A DNA stretch of 64,000 nucleotides, from contig NZ_LKAJ02000001.1 of NCBI RefSeq assembly GCF_001431295.2, positions 62,001 to 126,000 on the forward strand, written 5' to 3'. Made by a program: the position numbers and the translations under genes. Source of the DNA: Candidatus Berkiella aquae. Lineage in GTDB: Bacteria; Pseudomonadota; Gammaproteobacteria; Berkiellales; Berkiellaceae. Below the pieces are notes generated by a model, which did not search any database, was not told the origin of the DNA, and saw nothing but the letters and a program-made list of their open reading frames with translations. Of the stretch, positions 1-9,989 are shown in pieces. Positions within the stretch are counted from its first letter, which is position 1. Each line of letters starts with the position of its first letter.

Positions 1-245
1 CTAAATAGTGTGTATGGTATTAACGACCCTTAACACTATAAAATAGGCATTTTTATCCAAATAAAAGACTATTGCTGGATATTAATTGTTTGTGTATGAA
101 GTATTTTTTCATATCAGATACTTTGTAGTCTAAGTATTATTTTAAGCTTTGTCAAAAATGCGCTGATAATACAATCGGTTATAACTTATAATTTCTTATA
201 ATAGATAAGATCTAGTCTTAAAAATTGCTTTGAAGAGAAAGGATT

Positions 246-722
246 ATGCAAGAGCAGAATATCTGTAATAATGTGTTAGTTGAATTGCGAAAAATAATTA
301 GAGCCATTGATTTGCATTCTAAAAAATTAATGCAGGCATGTGGATTAACAGGCCCTCAGATGATTTTATTGAAAGAAATTATTAAAGCAGAACGAATGCC
401 GATTAGCTCCTTAGCAAAAAATGTTAATTTAAGCCATGCCACGGTCACATCCATATTAGATAGGTTGGCAAAAAAACAATATATTTTGAGAGTGCGTGAT
501 AGTGATGACAAAAGAAAAATATATGTGCAAGCAAGTGATGAAGCAAAGCAATTAATTAGTCAATCTCCGACTTTATTACAAGAGAGTTTTGTTAACCAAT
601 TTATGAAGTTGTCTGATTGGGAGCAAACCCTATTACTTTCTAGCTTACAACGTATCGCAACGATGATGAAAGCAACGAATATCGATGCTTCACCTGTTCT
701 TATCAATCATGATATTGAATAA
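246..722 (+). CDS. MarR-family transcriptional regulator
   Basis: A 158-residue protein with the size and layout of MarR winged-helix dimers. The helix-turn-helix lies around residues 50-80 (SLAKNVNLSHATVTSILDRLAKK), followed by a charged wing (RVRDSDDKRKIYVQ) that is typical of the family. MarR proteins usually repress a neighbouring gene and release DNA on binding a small ligand; the target here is not known. The ATG is preceded by AAAGGA at a good distance. Two TATAAT-like boxes lie at 187-192 and 197-202. The gene is convergent with the cyclase-family gene, whose stop lies only about 20 bases away. The family is well supported; the ligand and regulon are unknown. Confidence 0.9.
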   Translation: MQEQNICNNVLVELRKIIRAIDLHSKKLMQACGLTGPQMILLKEIIKAERMPISSLAKNVNLSHATVTSILDRLAKKQYILRVRDSDDKRKIYVQASDEAKQLISQSPTLLQESFVNQFMKLSDWEQTLLLSSLQRIATMMKATNIDASPVLINHDIE

Positions 723-739
723 TGGGACATATTCAATAT

Positions 740-1432
740 TTATTTAAGTTGTAAGCCAATTAATCGTATGGGCGCTTCAGAGCCTTGGGCTATTTTCATG
801 GGGAGTGCAAAAACGTAACTCCCCGTAGCAGGGAGTAAATTCGCATTAGCAATATTTTCGATGATGTATTTATTGGCGCCTAACACCATGTTATGCACAG
901 GATATTCATCATTTTCAGGACAATCAGGAGAAAGCGTATCAATCCCAAGACCGATGATTTGTCGCTCATGAACGAGTAATTCAGCAGCACTGGCTGAAAT
1001 ACTCGGAAAAACATGATTGTTATGATATAGAGATGGCGTTGACCAATGCCTTGACCAGCCCGTATAAATAATCACCAAGCTGCCAGGCATTATTTTGCCA
1101 TGTTGTTCTTCAAATATCAGAATGGTTTCTGGAGAAACACGGTAACGTTCATGGCTTTGCTGTGATACATCAATGATGACTGCAGGCGCAATCAATTCTT
1201 CTAGTGTTAATGAGGCGACATCCCGCCCATCAGCGATTACATGTAAAGGCGCATCCAGATGCGTGCCAATGCCTTCTTCCATGTTAATGCTGCGAGTACG
1301 AAAGGAATAAGGCAAAGCTGGATTATGCTCCAAGATTGGCTGATGACTAAAACCACAATGGCCATCCCAAGTAGGAATGCTTGAGTTTAAGGAGTGTGTT
1401 AAGTCGATGATGGTAAAAGGTAACGGTATCAT
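740..1432 (-). CDS. Cyclase-family protein (kynurenine-formamidase-like metal hydrolase)
   Basis: A 230-residue protein of the cyclase / arylformamidase-like family (PF04199). The diagnostic metal-binding motif HLDAPLH is at residues 58-64, and the N-terminus reads IDLTHSLNSSIPTWDG as in family members. Further typical segments are the GIDTLSPDCP region and a C-terminal ALPMKIAQGSEAPIRLIGL. Characterised relatives hydrolyse N-formylkynurenine or cyclic amides and esters with bound zinc or manganese. No tryptophan-degradation genes are nearby, so the substrate cannot be inferred. It stands alone on the minus strand, with no obvious Shine-Dalgarno sequence before the ATG. Confidence 0.85.
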   Translation of the reverse strand: MIPLPFTIIDLTHSLNSSIPTWDGHCGFSHQPILEHNPALPYSFRTRSINMEEGIGTHLDAPLHVIADGRDVASLTLEELIAPAVIIDVSQQSHERYRVSPETILIFEEQHGKIMPGSLVIIYTGWSRHWSTPSLYHNNHVFPSISASAAELLVHERQIIGLGIDTLSPDCPENDEYPVHNMVLGANKYIIENIANANLLPATGSYVFALPMKIAQGSEAPIRLIGLQLK

Positions 1433-1499
1433 ACGATAGACTTATCATCAAAAATGAATATGCCATTCTAGCATATTCATTTTCATGCGAAAGACGAAA

Positions 1500-3047
1500 T
1501 TATCTTTTGTTATTGGATGGATGTCTGGATATAGCAACATCGTGCTTAGGTTTCGTCTCTTGTTCATTCTGACGTTCTTGTTTTTCACGAGACTTTGATT
1601 CATGCAGCTGTGTGGTAATGGGAGCAGGTCTGTTTGTCGATGCGACGGTGGGTTTTGTTAATTCTTGATGGACTACGTTTATTTTATTAATGACATTATG
1701 TAGGCTCTTTGCACGTTCATTTACATTAGGATTGGTGAGTGAATTAATTTCATCTTTTAACAGTGCATGAATATTAGGATGATTTTCTAATATTTCATTC
1801 ATCATGGTCCCCAATGCAAAAATATCGGAACGCTTACTGTAGTTTCCTTCTAATGCTTCCGGTGATAAATAAGATTGTGAACCCGCTTCATCACGCATAC
1901 GAAGTACTTCATCACCATCCACTTTTTCAATAAAGGCAAGATCAATCAAAACACATTTTGACATTTCACTATCCCAGATGAAATTTTCTAGTTTAATGTC
2001 GCGATGAATAAGATCTTTATCATGTAGTATTTGTAATTCTGCTGCTGCCTGATTTAGCAAAACCAAAGCCTCAAGATCGCTTAGCTCGCCGCCTTTAATA
2101 ATCGATTCTAATTCTTTGCCATAATGTAATTCTTGAACGATATAATCCTTTTGATTTGTCGTACGCAACAAGTCACCTTTTAGATGTCCGACTTGCTGTA
2201 ACATGGCCTTTTCTTTTGCTAAAACGCTTTCAGGAAGATTAGAAGCTATTTGCACTTTTATCGCGACTAATTCATTGGTTTCATAATCTTGGCCTAATTT
2301 TACTTTACCAAAGCCGCCTGCTCCTAATTGCCGAACTTTGCCTTCATATTCTTTGCCACGATAAAGAATAAAAGGTTTTGTTCCATTCTCAGTGTTGGCA
2401 AAAATGACTGAAAATTCAGGGCCTTTGGCACCTTTGCTGATTTTAGTGAGTTCAAATTTATTATTAACATCACATTTTACCCCAAGGGTGGTTTCGAGCT
2501 GTGCAAGTTGTTCATGATAAGTGTTAATTTTTTCTTCCAGCTCACGTGAGGTCTCTTCTAGTTGATCATGTTTCTCTTGAATTTTCTCATATTGCGTTTG
2601 CTTTTCAGTTTCAAGAGTAGTTAATCTCTCAACTAATTGGAGTTTATTATGATTGCTATTGAGATTATCTGCGGTAAGCCCGAAATAACGAATAAGGTCA
2701 TTAATCGTTTTTACATTATTGCCTAAATTAAGATCACCCGATTCAATGTATTCTTCAATGGTCGTTAGTACAGCATCTACTGGCTTATAATCATCTGCTA
2801 AGTCGCTACGTTGTTCGGATACGGCAGATAAAATAAAGTTGGCATTTTGTAACTGCTGCCCTATTTCTAACGATTCCTGCTGTGTTGCATTGAGATCTTC
2901 TAATGTCGGGGTAACGGTTTTTTGAAAGTCACTGATTTGCTTACGCACTTCTTCAACCAGCTCGCGATCGGCATCGCTCAATAATGACTCATTATTAATG
3001 ACTTTTTGCGCTTCTTTATGAGCAATTTTGGGATGAACACGTGCCAT
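1500..3047 (-). CDS. Ser/Thr protein kinase-like protein with N-terminal coiled coil (candidate effector)
   Basis: A 515-residue protein. Residues 1-190 are charged and helical, with a likely coiled coil at about 135-190. Residues 235-470 form a eukaryotic-like kinase domain: glycine loop LGAGGFGKVKLG (241-252), VAIK with Lys264, catalytic loop HRDIKLENF (348-356), DLA in place of DFG (369-371), and SPEAL (395-399). The presence of Lys, HRD and Asn suggests possible catalytic activity despite the altered DFG. The tail is Lys/Arg/Gln-rich and polar. There are no PASTA repeats, transmembrane segments or signal peptide, so it is probably cytosolic or secreted by a type IV system, as many Legionellales kinases are; that is inference. 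AGGAG precedes the ATG. Confidence 0.8.
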   Translation of the reverse strand: MARVHPKIAHKEAQKVINNESLLSDADRELVEEVRKQISDFQKTVTPTLEDLNATQQESLEIGQQLQNANFILSAVSEQRSDLADDYKPVDAVLTTIEEYIESGDLNLGNNVKTINDLIRYFGLTADNLNSNHNKLQLVERLTTLETEKQTQYEKIQEKHDQLEETSRELEEKINTYHEQLAQLETTLGVKCDVNNKFELTKISKGAKGPEFSVIFANTENGTKPFILYRGKEYEGKVRQLGAGGFGKVKLGQDYETNELVAIKVQIASNLPESVLAKEKAMLQQVGHLKGDLLRTTNQKDYIVQELHYGKELESIIKGGELSDLEALVLLNQAAAELQILHDKDLIHRDIKLENFIWDSEMSKCVLIDLAFIEKVDGDEVLRMRDEAGSQSYLSPEALEGNYSKRSDIFALGTMMNEILENHPNIHALLKDEINSLTNPNVNERAKSLHNVINKINVVHQELTKPTVASTNRPAPITTQLHESKSREKQERQNEQETKPKHDVAISRHPSNNKR

Positions 3048-3142
3048 GGTAAGCTCCTAAATATCGTGTATATCAGCACTTTATTAAAACAAATTGCTAA
3101 AGATATTCTTAGGATTTAGCTTAAAAGGAAAAAGTTCCTGAA

Positions 3143-4315
3143 CTACAAGCGATGCCGCTGATCAAAAGCGACAAATCCTTGTAAAGACTCATCAAATTGT
3201 TTACTGAGAGCCATTACTTTAAATAATTCGCCCATTTCATGCGGTTGGATGAGTTTTTGTAATTGTTGAGAGAAAGCAATACGTTGCCCGTCATTGCGTG
3301 CAGCTTCTGCGAGCGTTAAGATCCCATTGTTGAGCAAAAAGGCGCCTTGATTGGTAAAACCAGCAACTTCAAGATCATGTGCTATAGCAGCCAGTGCCAG
3401 GGCAGTGAAATCGACATGGGCGGTGATGTCTTGCAGGCCAATATATTGCAACGGATCGCTATGTGCATGATGCCGATAATGACACATTAAGGTGCCGCAG
3501 GTGCGAGAGGGATGATAATATTCATGGCTTGGAAAACCATAATCGATAAATAACATTACACCCTGGTGCAAACAGGCACTTAAACTTGCTATCCAGGCGT
3601 TTAATTGCAAATGAATTTCAGAAAGATAGCCTGGCGTAAAAGTCAGGCCTAGACGCTCTTGTAATGCAATGATCGCTTCTTGTAAGCCTTGGCTTTTGGG
3701 TGTGTCAAAACAAAGTTGCGTTTGCGTAGGCGTGATTTCAACAAAACCCTCTAAAATCGTGTGATCATCACTTATTTTAAATAAGTGGCAAGGTAATGCA
3801 TCAATCACTTCATTGCCTAAAATAATGCCCGTGAAGGGTTCACTGGGTAGGGTATCAAGCCAGATAAAGCGATGGTATTGTTCTGGGCAATACGCTTGTA
3901 AATAAGCTTGCTGACGTGATTTTAAATCCGCACTGACTTCTAAAATATAGTAATGCAAAGGTAGGACATCTTGTGTGGCAAGATAAAGCATCAGATCGCC
4001 TGCCATACGACCTGTACCTGCGCCAAGTTCCAATATGCAAGGAGCTTCATTAGCTAAACTGCGCAGAATTTGCAGACACTGATTTGCAAGGGCTTGAGAA
4101 AATAAACTGGAAATAACTGGTGCCGTCACAAAATCACCGGCCTCACCGATTTTAGCAAGACCTGCACTATAGTAACCTAAGCCGGGTGCATATAAAGCGT
4201 TATGCATAAACTCAGCAAAAGAAAGTTGTCCTCTTTGTTGCTGGTTAAGCATGAAGAGATGATCAAGTAATTTAGCTTGGTGTGCTAAGGCATCGGCAGA
4301 AGGAGCGGGTAACAT
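3143..4315 (-). CDS. MidA/NDUFAF7-family SAM-dependent methyltransferase (DUF185)
   Basis: About 390 residues, matching the bacterial DUF185 (PF02636) family, whose mitochondrial member NDUFAF7 methylates an arginine of complex I. Family features are the N-terminal ISFAEFMHNALYAPGLGYYS segment, the SAM-binding LELGAGTGRMAGDL, the GNEVIDALPCHLF motif, and the C-terminal GELFKVMALSK. The best start is the ATG at 4315, which overlaps the folB stop in a TGATG junction, so translation is probably coupled to folB. An alternative TTG lies one codon upstream. The family is secure; the bacterial substrate is unproven. Confidence 0.9.
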   Translation of the reverse strand: MLPAPSADALAHQAKLLDHLFMLNQQQRGQLSFAEFMHNALYAPGLGYYSAGLAKIGEAGDFVTAPVISSLFSQALANQCLQILRSLANEAPCILELGAGTGRMAGDLMLYLATQDVLPLHYYILEVSADLKSRQQAYLQAYCPEQYHRFIWLDTLPSEPFTGIILGNEVIDALPCHLFKISDDHTILEGFVEITPTQTQLCFDTPKSQGLQEAIIALQERLGLTFTPGYLSEIHLQLNAWIASLSACLHQGVMLFIDYGFPSHEYYHPSRTCGTLMCHYRHHAHSDPLQYIGLQDITAHVDFTALALAAIAHDLEVAGFTNQGAFLLNNGILTLAEAARNDGQRIAFSQQLQKLIQPHEMGELFKVMALSKQFDESLQGFVAFDQRHRL

Positions 4316-4665
4316 CAACGGCTTCTCACCACACGTATGGCCACATCTTTGGCTTCTTTGAGTGCGCCCGGTTTATGTACTGTGAGGGCAATACTCGTCG
4401 TTGGAAAATGATTTAATAAATCATTTGCTAGTCGATCGGCAAAGGATTCAATCAATTGAAATTGCTGAGAATGCGCAAAAGCGATGATATGCTGTACCAC
4501 TTTTTCATAATCGATAGCCTCGGCAATATTATCTGAGACAGCAATACTCGCCGCATCCGTTTGAAATGTGATATCAAGTCGCAAGGTTTGTGGAATGGTC
4601 TTTTCCCAATCATGTATACCGATAATGGTTTTTAATGCGATATCGCTTAGCGTGATAGTGTCCAT
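4315..4665 (-). CDS. folB: Dihydroneopterin aldolase
   Basis: A 116-residue protein of normal length for FolB. It reads MDTITLSDIALKTIIGIHDWE at the start, where the conserved IGIHDWE motif lies, and contains DYEKVVQHI, LIESFADRLAN and a C-terminal VHKPGALKEAKDVAIRVVR. FolB converts 7,8-dihydroneopterin to 6-hydroxymethyl-dihydropterin and glycolaldehyde in folate synthesis, as a cytosolic multimer. The lysine of the HKPGAL segment is the expected catalytic residue. The gene is the first of a two-gene unit with the MidA-like methyltransferase and diverges from plsY, an arrangement seen in other gammaproteobacteria. Confidence 0.93.
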   Translation of the reverse strand: MDTITLSDIALKTIIGIHDWEKTIPQTLRLDITFQTDAASIAVSDNIAEAIDYEKVVQHIIAFAHSQQFQLIESFADRLANDLLNHFPTTSIALTVHKPGALKEAKDVAIRVVRSR

Positions 4666-4817
4666 AAAGTGACATGTACTCAGTTAAAAACTTGTCAGAA
4701 ACGGATAGTATCGCAAATTATCTTCCTCATCAAAAATAATGCTAACTAACTAATAGGGCGTAGCATTCTGTGAAAAAGCCTTCTACAATAGCTGCCTGTT
4801 AATCATTAGGATGTTAT

Positions 4818-5423
4818 ATGCAACTCTTAATACTCATTGTTGGTGTGATTGGGGCTTATTTACTAGGCTCTATTTCAAGTGCCATTTTGGTTTCTAAAAT
4901 ATTACGTCTACCCGATCCCCGCACGGAAGGTTCTGGGAATCCCGGCGCAACCAATGTGTTACGTATTGGTGGTAAGGGCCCTGCCATTTTAGTGCTATTA
5001 GGAGATGTCGCCAAAGGCTGGTTGCCTGTCATGTTGGTGAAATACTTTACAACCGATCCTTGGATTATTAGCAGTGTTCTGTTAGCTGCAGTGATGGGGC
5101 ATATATTTCCTCTCTTTTTTCAATTTAAAGGTGGCAAAGGGGTTGCAACCGCTGTGGGCGGCTTATTGGGGTTGTCTTTGACCTTGGGTAGTATTTTTAT
5201 TTTCACCTGGTTAGGTATTTTTGCGTTAACACGTTATTCATCACTCTCTGCGTTAATTGCCATTAGTGCCGTACCCTTGTTTGCATGGGGATTTCTCGAT
5301 AAACGTTATGCGGTTGTGTTAGCGCTTTTAGCGTTAGTGATTATTTGGCGACATCGTAGCAACGTGAAACGATTACTCGAAGGTAAAGAAGAAAAATCCT
5401 CATTTTCTTCAAAGCGAAACTGA
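4818..5423 (+). CDS. plsY: Glycerol-3-phosphate acyltransferase PlsY
   Basis: A 201-residue integral membrane protein with about five hydrophobic helices. It carries the PlsY signatures GSGNPGATNVLR (about residues 37-48) and FKGGKGVATAVGGLLGL (about 100-116), which bind acyl-phosphate and glycerol-3-phosphate. The enzyme makes lysophosphatidic acid from acyl-phosphate, the first acylation of phospholipid synthesis, at the inner membrane. The C-terminus is a short basic and serine-rich cytosolic tail (RHRSNVKRLLEGKEEK). Its position opposite folB and close to tsaD and rpsU is conserved in many gammaproteobacteria. Confidence 0.95.
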   Translation: MQLLILIVGVIGAYLLGSISSAILVSKILRLPDPRTEGSGNPGATNVLRIGGKGPAILVLLGDVAKGWLPVMLVKYFTTDPWIISSVLLAAVMGHIFPLFFQFKGGKGVATAVGGLLGLSLTLGSIFIFTWLGIFALTRYSSLSALIAISAVPLFAWGFLDKRYAVVLALLALVIIWRHRSNVKRLLEGKEEKSSFSSKRN

Positions 5424-5448
5424 AGCATCTGCTTGCGTTTCAAGCTTC

Positions 5449-6882
5449 CTAATCCTCCTCTGTCGGATAATCTCCCCCCAAGGCATTGATTAATCCGACA
5501 GCCGCATACAAGCGCCGATACCTCACATCATTGACACCCTTGCTTGCATTAAAGGTCGTAATTTCTGCATTTAAAATATCCGCCAGTGCTGCTGTACCTG
5601 CTTTATATTCGTTGGTAATGATAGTTAAAGCTTGTTCGGCGGTTTTCAGAGAAGCTTCTTGCACAATGAGTTCTTGATTCAGGATCCTCAGTGTTGCTAA
5701 ATTGTCTTCAACATCTTGAAAGGCAGCCAAAACAACTTGGCGATAATTTGCAATCGTTGCATCGTAGTTGGCGGTCGCAATTTGTACATTAGCCTTACGA
5801 GCTCCACCATCGAACACGGTTTGTGCCAGTTGTGCGCCGATGGACCACAGGCTTGCAGGACCTGAGAACAATTTTAAGAACTGATTCGTATCATAGCCAT
5901 ATTCGCCATTTAAAGTAAGAACGGGAAAATAGGCCGCCATTGCAACACCGATTTCGGCGTTGGCTTGTGCTACTTGGCGTTCAGCTTGCGCAATGTCGGG
6001 TCTTCTTTCAAGCAAGGCTGAAGGAATTTCAATAGGAATATAAGCAACAGGATAAATGGTATCGCAAGGTGCTAAGGTGAAATTTGCAGGGACTTCTCCG
6101 ATTAGCACCGCAATCGCATGTTCATAAAGTGCTCGATTAATGCGATTATCGATCGCACTGGCTTGAGCTTGCTCTAACAAACTTTTGACTTGCAAGACAT
6201 CGCCTTTAGAAGCAACGCCCACTTGATAACGATTATAAGTAATTTTGTATAATTTTTGATAGTTATTAACTGTTTCATCGAAAACGCGCTGATCACCATC
6301 TAAACCTCGTAGCTGAAAATAGGTTTGAGCAAGCGAACTTTGCATCAATAAGGTCGTTAATGCCAATTGCGCTTTACTGGCATCACGCGCTGCTTTGTTT
6401 GCTTCAACTAAACGCCTGACACTGCCCCAGAGATCGGGTTCCCACGTTGTGCCGGCAGTCACCAAATACTCATTACTGACATTGTCACCAAAATCAGAAT
6501 CGCTATTAGATTCTTTATTTAAATTATTGAAGGTTGGCGTTTTGCTACGCGAGACACTGGCATTGGTTGTTATGACGGGAAAATAATTGGCTCTGGCTTG
6601 TGCAACCAGCGCTTGTGCTTGGCGATACTGTGCTTGTGCCACTTGAATATTTTGATTAGAAATTTCGACTTGGTTAATCAATGCATTTAAAACAGGGTCG
6701 TTAAAAACTTCCCACCAGGGCCCACGCTCACAATCATCTTGAGGAGATGCCGTCTTCCAACCATTAGGCGGCGCTTCTTTATATTCGATTGGAACAATGG
6801 TTTCTGGCCTGACATAATCAGGCCCCACAGTGCAACCTTGTAACAGCAAAAGAGTGATGAGTACGACTATTTTATTTCTCAC
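5449..6882 (-). CDS. Outer-membrane efflux lipoprotein (NodT/TolC-type factor of an RND pump)
   Basis: A 477-residue outer-membrane factor. It begins with a lipoprotein signal (LITLLLLQGC, lipobox cysteine at about residue 16) followed by TVGPDYVRPE, the standard NodT-family start. Two OEP repeats follow, with long helices (NALINQVEISNQNIQVAQAQYRQAQA and the similar RRPDIAQAERQVAQANAEIG). It is the last gene of a four-gene RND operon and overlaps the upstream permease by 4 bases. It should form the trimeric channel docking the pump to the outside. The substrate spectrum is unknown. Confidence 0.93.
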   Translation of the reverse strand: MRNKIVVLITLLLLQGCTVGPDYVRPETIVPIEYKEAPPNGWKTASPQDDCERGPWWEVFNDPVLNALINQVEISNQNIQVAQAQYRQAQALVAQARANYFPVITTNASVSRSKTPTFNNLNKESNSDSDFGDNVSNEYLVTAGTTWEPDLWGSVRRLVEANKAARDASKAQLALTTLLMQSSLAQTYFQLRGLDGDQRVFDETVNNYQKLYKITYNRYQVGVASKGDVLQVKSLLEQAQASAIDNRINRALYEHAIAVLIGEVPANFTLAPCDTIYPVAYIPIEIPSALLERRPDIAQAERQVAQANAEIGVAMAAYFPVLTLNGEYGYDTNQFLKLFSGPASLWSIGAQLAQTVFDGGARKANVQIATANYDATIANYRQVVLAAFQDVEDNLATLRILNQELIVQEASLKTAEQALTIITNEYKAGTAALADILNAEITTFNASKGVNDVRYRRLYAAVGLINALGGDYPTEED

Positions 6883-9800
6883 GATGGCATTCCCTCATTG
6901 ATTGTGGGATGGTGAGAGATCCGGTGCTGTTGCCACCAGCGTGATGTACGTTGATGAAGATTTTCAAAACTCAAATAAATCACGGGAGTGGTATAAAGTG
7001 TGAGTAATTGGCTAACAATTAAGCCGCCAATAATCGCAATTCCCAAAGGTTGGCGTAATTCTGCGCCGACACCAAAACCAATAGCAAGTGGTACAGCGCT
7101 AAAAATGGCAGCCATCGTCGTCATCATGATGGGTCTAAATCGTAATACACAAGCTTCAAAAATAGCATCACGCGGACTGACATGGTTGTTTCTTTGTAAT
7201 TCTAAAGCAAAATCTATCATCATGATGGCATTTTTCTTGACGATACCAATCAGTAAAATGATGCCAATTAAGCCAATAATATTAAATTGTGTTCCGGTGA
7301 GCATGAGCGCTAATAATGCACCTATCCCGGCAGAGGGAAGCGTTGATAAAATTGTAATGGGATGTAATGTACTTTCGTAAAGTATGCCAAGAACCACATA
7401 GACCGCAAGTAATGCAGCCAATATCAAATAAGGTATGGTCGATAAAGAATCTTTAAATGCTTGTGCCGTGCCACGAAAGGAACCGATAATACTTCCTGCC
7501 GGGAGTTTCAATTTAGCAACTTTAGCATCTAAAGCCGCGACCGCATCACCTAAAGCTGCACCTGGCAAGAGATTAAACGAAAGGGTTGCCGATGGAAATT
7601 GGCCTTGATGATTAACGGATAACAAAGTTTTATTAGGAGTGAATTGCGCAATGGCGGAAAGTGGTATTAACTTACCATCTTTGGCTGGAACATAGATCTC
7701 ATCTAAGGTTTTGGGCCTTTGCCAGTATTGAGGCGCGACTTCCATCACAACATGATATTGATTCATATTGGCATATAAGGTAGAGACTTGTCGTTGGCCA
7801 AAAGCGTTATAGAGCGTATTATCAATAACGTCCGATGATATTCCAAAACGCGATGCCATATCGCGATCGATGGTGACATAAACTTCAAGACCATTACTTA
7901 GCTGATCACTATTCATATCAGCCAATCCTGGCAAAGTGCTTAATTCTGCCATGATTTGCGGTACCCATGTATTTAGGGTATCCAGATCATAAGCATATAA
8001 AGTATATTGAAATTGAGCATTACCTTGACGACCGCCAATAACCAGATCTTGAGCAGAGCGTAAATAAAGTGTAGCAGCAGGCACTATTGCAAGACTTTTT
8101 CGTAAGCGATCGATCACTTGGGCCGATGATATTTTGCGTTCAGCGAGTGGTTTTAATGCAATAAACAGCGAGCCCGAATTACTGGAGCTGCCTCCACCCA
8201 CATAGCCTGTGACATTATCAACCGCAGGATCTTCTTGCACTATCTTCGCAAATTGCTGAAACTTTTCTTTCATTGCTTGAAAAGAAATATTCTGATCAGC
8301 TTGAATACTGCCCATAATTCTTCCTGTATCTTGTTCAGGAAAAAATCCCTGAGGAATAATGGTGTATAAAAGGATATTAATGATGACGGCCATTAAGGTA
8401 ATCACTAACATCAGTTTAGGATGAGCTAATGCCCAAGATAAAGAAGAGCGATAATGTTCTCGTAATCTGCCAATCATTGAAGAGGAAGATTTTTCTGCAG
8501 CATGATTGGGTGAGGAGAGCCATTTTTGCGCGCACAGCATGGGGGTTACGGTGAGTGAGACGACCAATGATACTAAAATAGCAATGGCCAGCGTAAATGA
8601 AAACTCCATTAAAAGCCGTCCTACAATACCACCCATCAACAGAATAGGAATGAATACAGCAATCAATGATATGCTCATTGATATCACGGTAAATTCTACT
8701 TCTTTGACGCCAATTAAAGCGGCTTCTAAGGCGCTTAGCCCCTTCTCGCGATAGCGATTAATATTTTCAATTACCACTACCGCATCATCGATAACAAAAC
8801 CCGCGGCAATGGTTAAGGCCATTAACGAAAGATTATTTAAACTAAACCCACATAAATACATAATGGCAAGTGTGCCAAATAAAGAAAGCGGTAAAGCCGC
8901 ACTTGCAATAAGCGCAGATTGCGGATTTTGTAAGAAAAAATAAATCACCAATACGACTAAGATCATAGATAAAAATAAGGTTAACTCAACATCATGTAGC
9001 GAGGCACGTATGGTGGTGGTTCTATCCATCATGATTTTTAGTTTGATATTAGGATTAACAGACGCTTCTAGTACCGGTAATAGATCTCGTACCCTATCAA
9101 CCGTTTGAATCACATTGGCGCCAGGTTGTTTGAAAATGATAATGGCGACGGAAGGTTTGCCATTGGATAGACCTGCATTGCGTAAATCTTCCACGCTTCT
9201 TTCAACATTACCCACATCCTTGATTCGCACGGGACTGCCATTTTGATAACGAATAATCAGTGATTCATAATCTTGCGCGGCAAATAACTGATCATTGGTG
9301 ACGATATTGCTGGTAAATATGCCATCGGTCAGTTGTCCAGTTGGCATGTTAGTGTTGGCGCTAGCAATGGTTTTTCTCACCGTTTCAAGGCCGATACCGT
9401 ATTGATTTAAAATGGTGGGATTTAGCTCTACCCGGATAGCGGGTAACGAACCACCACTGACTAACACTTGCCCGACCCCATTGACTTGAGAAATAGTCTG
9501 TTGCAATTGCGTTGAAGCAATATCATAAAGATCAGCAATTGGGACAACATCCGATGTTAAAGCAATAATCATGATGGGCGAATCAGCAGGATTCACTTTA
9601 CGATAAGTAGGGTTGCTCGGCAGATCCGTTGGTAATTGACTCGCGGCGGCATTAATTGCTGCTTGCACATCTCTTGCTGCACCATCAATATTTCTAGATA
9701 AATCAAATTGAATCGTAATTCGTGTCGCGCCCCTGCTGGAACTTGACGTCATATCCGTGACACTGGCAATACGACCGAGTTGACGCTCTAAGGGCGCAGC

Positions 9801-9989
9801 AACGGATGATGCCATAATTTCTGGACTCGCTCCAGGTAAATTCGCTTGAACACTAATGGTTGGAAATTCAATTTGCGGCAAGGCTGACACACTGAGAAAA
9901 TGAAAGGCAACGATACCTGCAATCGTAAGACCTAATGCAAGCAGTGAGGTAGCAATAGGACGTTGAATAAACGGGGTGGATAAATTCAT
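6879..9989 (-). CDS. RND multidrug efflux permease (second of a tandem MdtB/MdtC-type pair)
   Basis: A 1036-residue inner-membrane HAE1-type RND transporter. It has the N-terminal [21 protein letters not shown] start, the paired aspartates of TM4 in [13 protein letters not shown] (proton relay), two large periplasmic loops, and the duplicated [13 protein letters not shown] and [16 protein letters not shown] segments. It is proton-driven and works with the adaptor and outer-membrane lipoprotein of the same operon. Overlaps of 4 bases on both sides indicate translational coupling. The tandem of two different permeases resembles MdtB-MdtC, where both subunits contribute to a heterotrimer; that stoichiometry is inferred here. 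Confidence 0.95.
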   Translation of the reverse strand: MNLSTPFIQRPIATSLLALGLTIAGIVAFHFLSVSALPQIEFPTISVQANLPGASPEIMASSVAAPLERQLGRIASVTDMTSSSSRGATRITIQFDLSRNIDGAARDVQAAINAAASQLPTDLPSNPTYRKVNPADSPIMIIALTSDVVPIADLYDIASTQLQQTISQVNGVGQVLVSGGSLPAIRVELNPTILNQYGIGLETVRKTIASANTNMPTGQLTDGIFTSNIVTNDQLFAAQDYESLIIRYQNGSPVRIKDVGNVERSVEDLRNAGLSNGKPSVAIIIFKQPGANVIQTVDRVRDLLPVLEASVNPNIKLKIMMDRTTTIRASLHDVELTLFLSMILVVLVIYFFLQNPQSALIASAALPLSLFGTLAIMYLCGFSLNNLSLMALTIAAGFVIDDAVVVIENINRYREKGLSALEAALIGVKEVEFTVISMSISLIAVFIPILLMGGIVGRLLMEFSFTLAIAILVSLVVSLTVTPMLCAQKWLSSPNHAAEKSSSSMIGRLREHYRSSLSWALAHPKLMLVITLMAVIINILLYTIIPQGFFPEQDTGRIMGSIQADQNISFQAMKEKFQQFAKIVQEDPAVDNVTGYVGGGSSSNSGSLFIALKPLAERKISSAQVIDRLRKSLAIVPAATLYLRSAQDLVIGGRQGNAQFQYTLYAYDLDTLNTWVPQIMAELSTLPGLADMNSDQLSNGLEVYVTIDRDMASRFGISSDVIDNTLYNAFGQRQVSTLYANMNQYHVVMEVAPQYWQRPKTLDEIYVPAKDGKLIPLSAIAQFTPNKTLLSVNHQGQFPSATLSFNLLPGAALGDAVAALDAKVAKLKLPAGSIIGSFRGTAQAFKDSLSTIPYLILAALLAVYVVLGILYESTLHPITILSTLPSAGIGALLALMLTGTQFNIIGLIGIILLIGIVKKNAIMMIDFALELQRNNHVSPRDAIFEACVLRFRPIMMTTMAAIFSAVPLAIGFGVGAELRQPLGIAIIGGLIVSQLLTLYTTPVIYLSFENLHQRTSRWWQQHRISHHPTINEGMPS

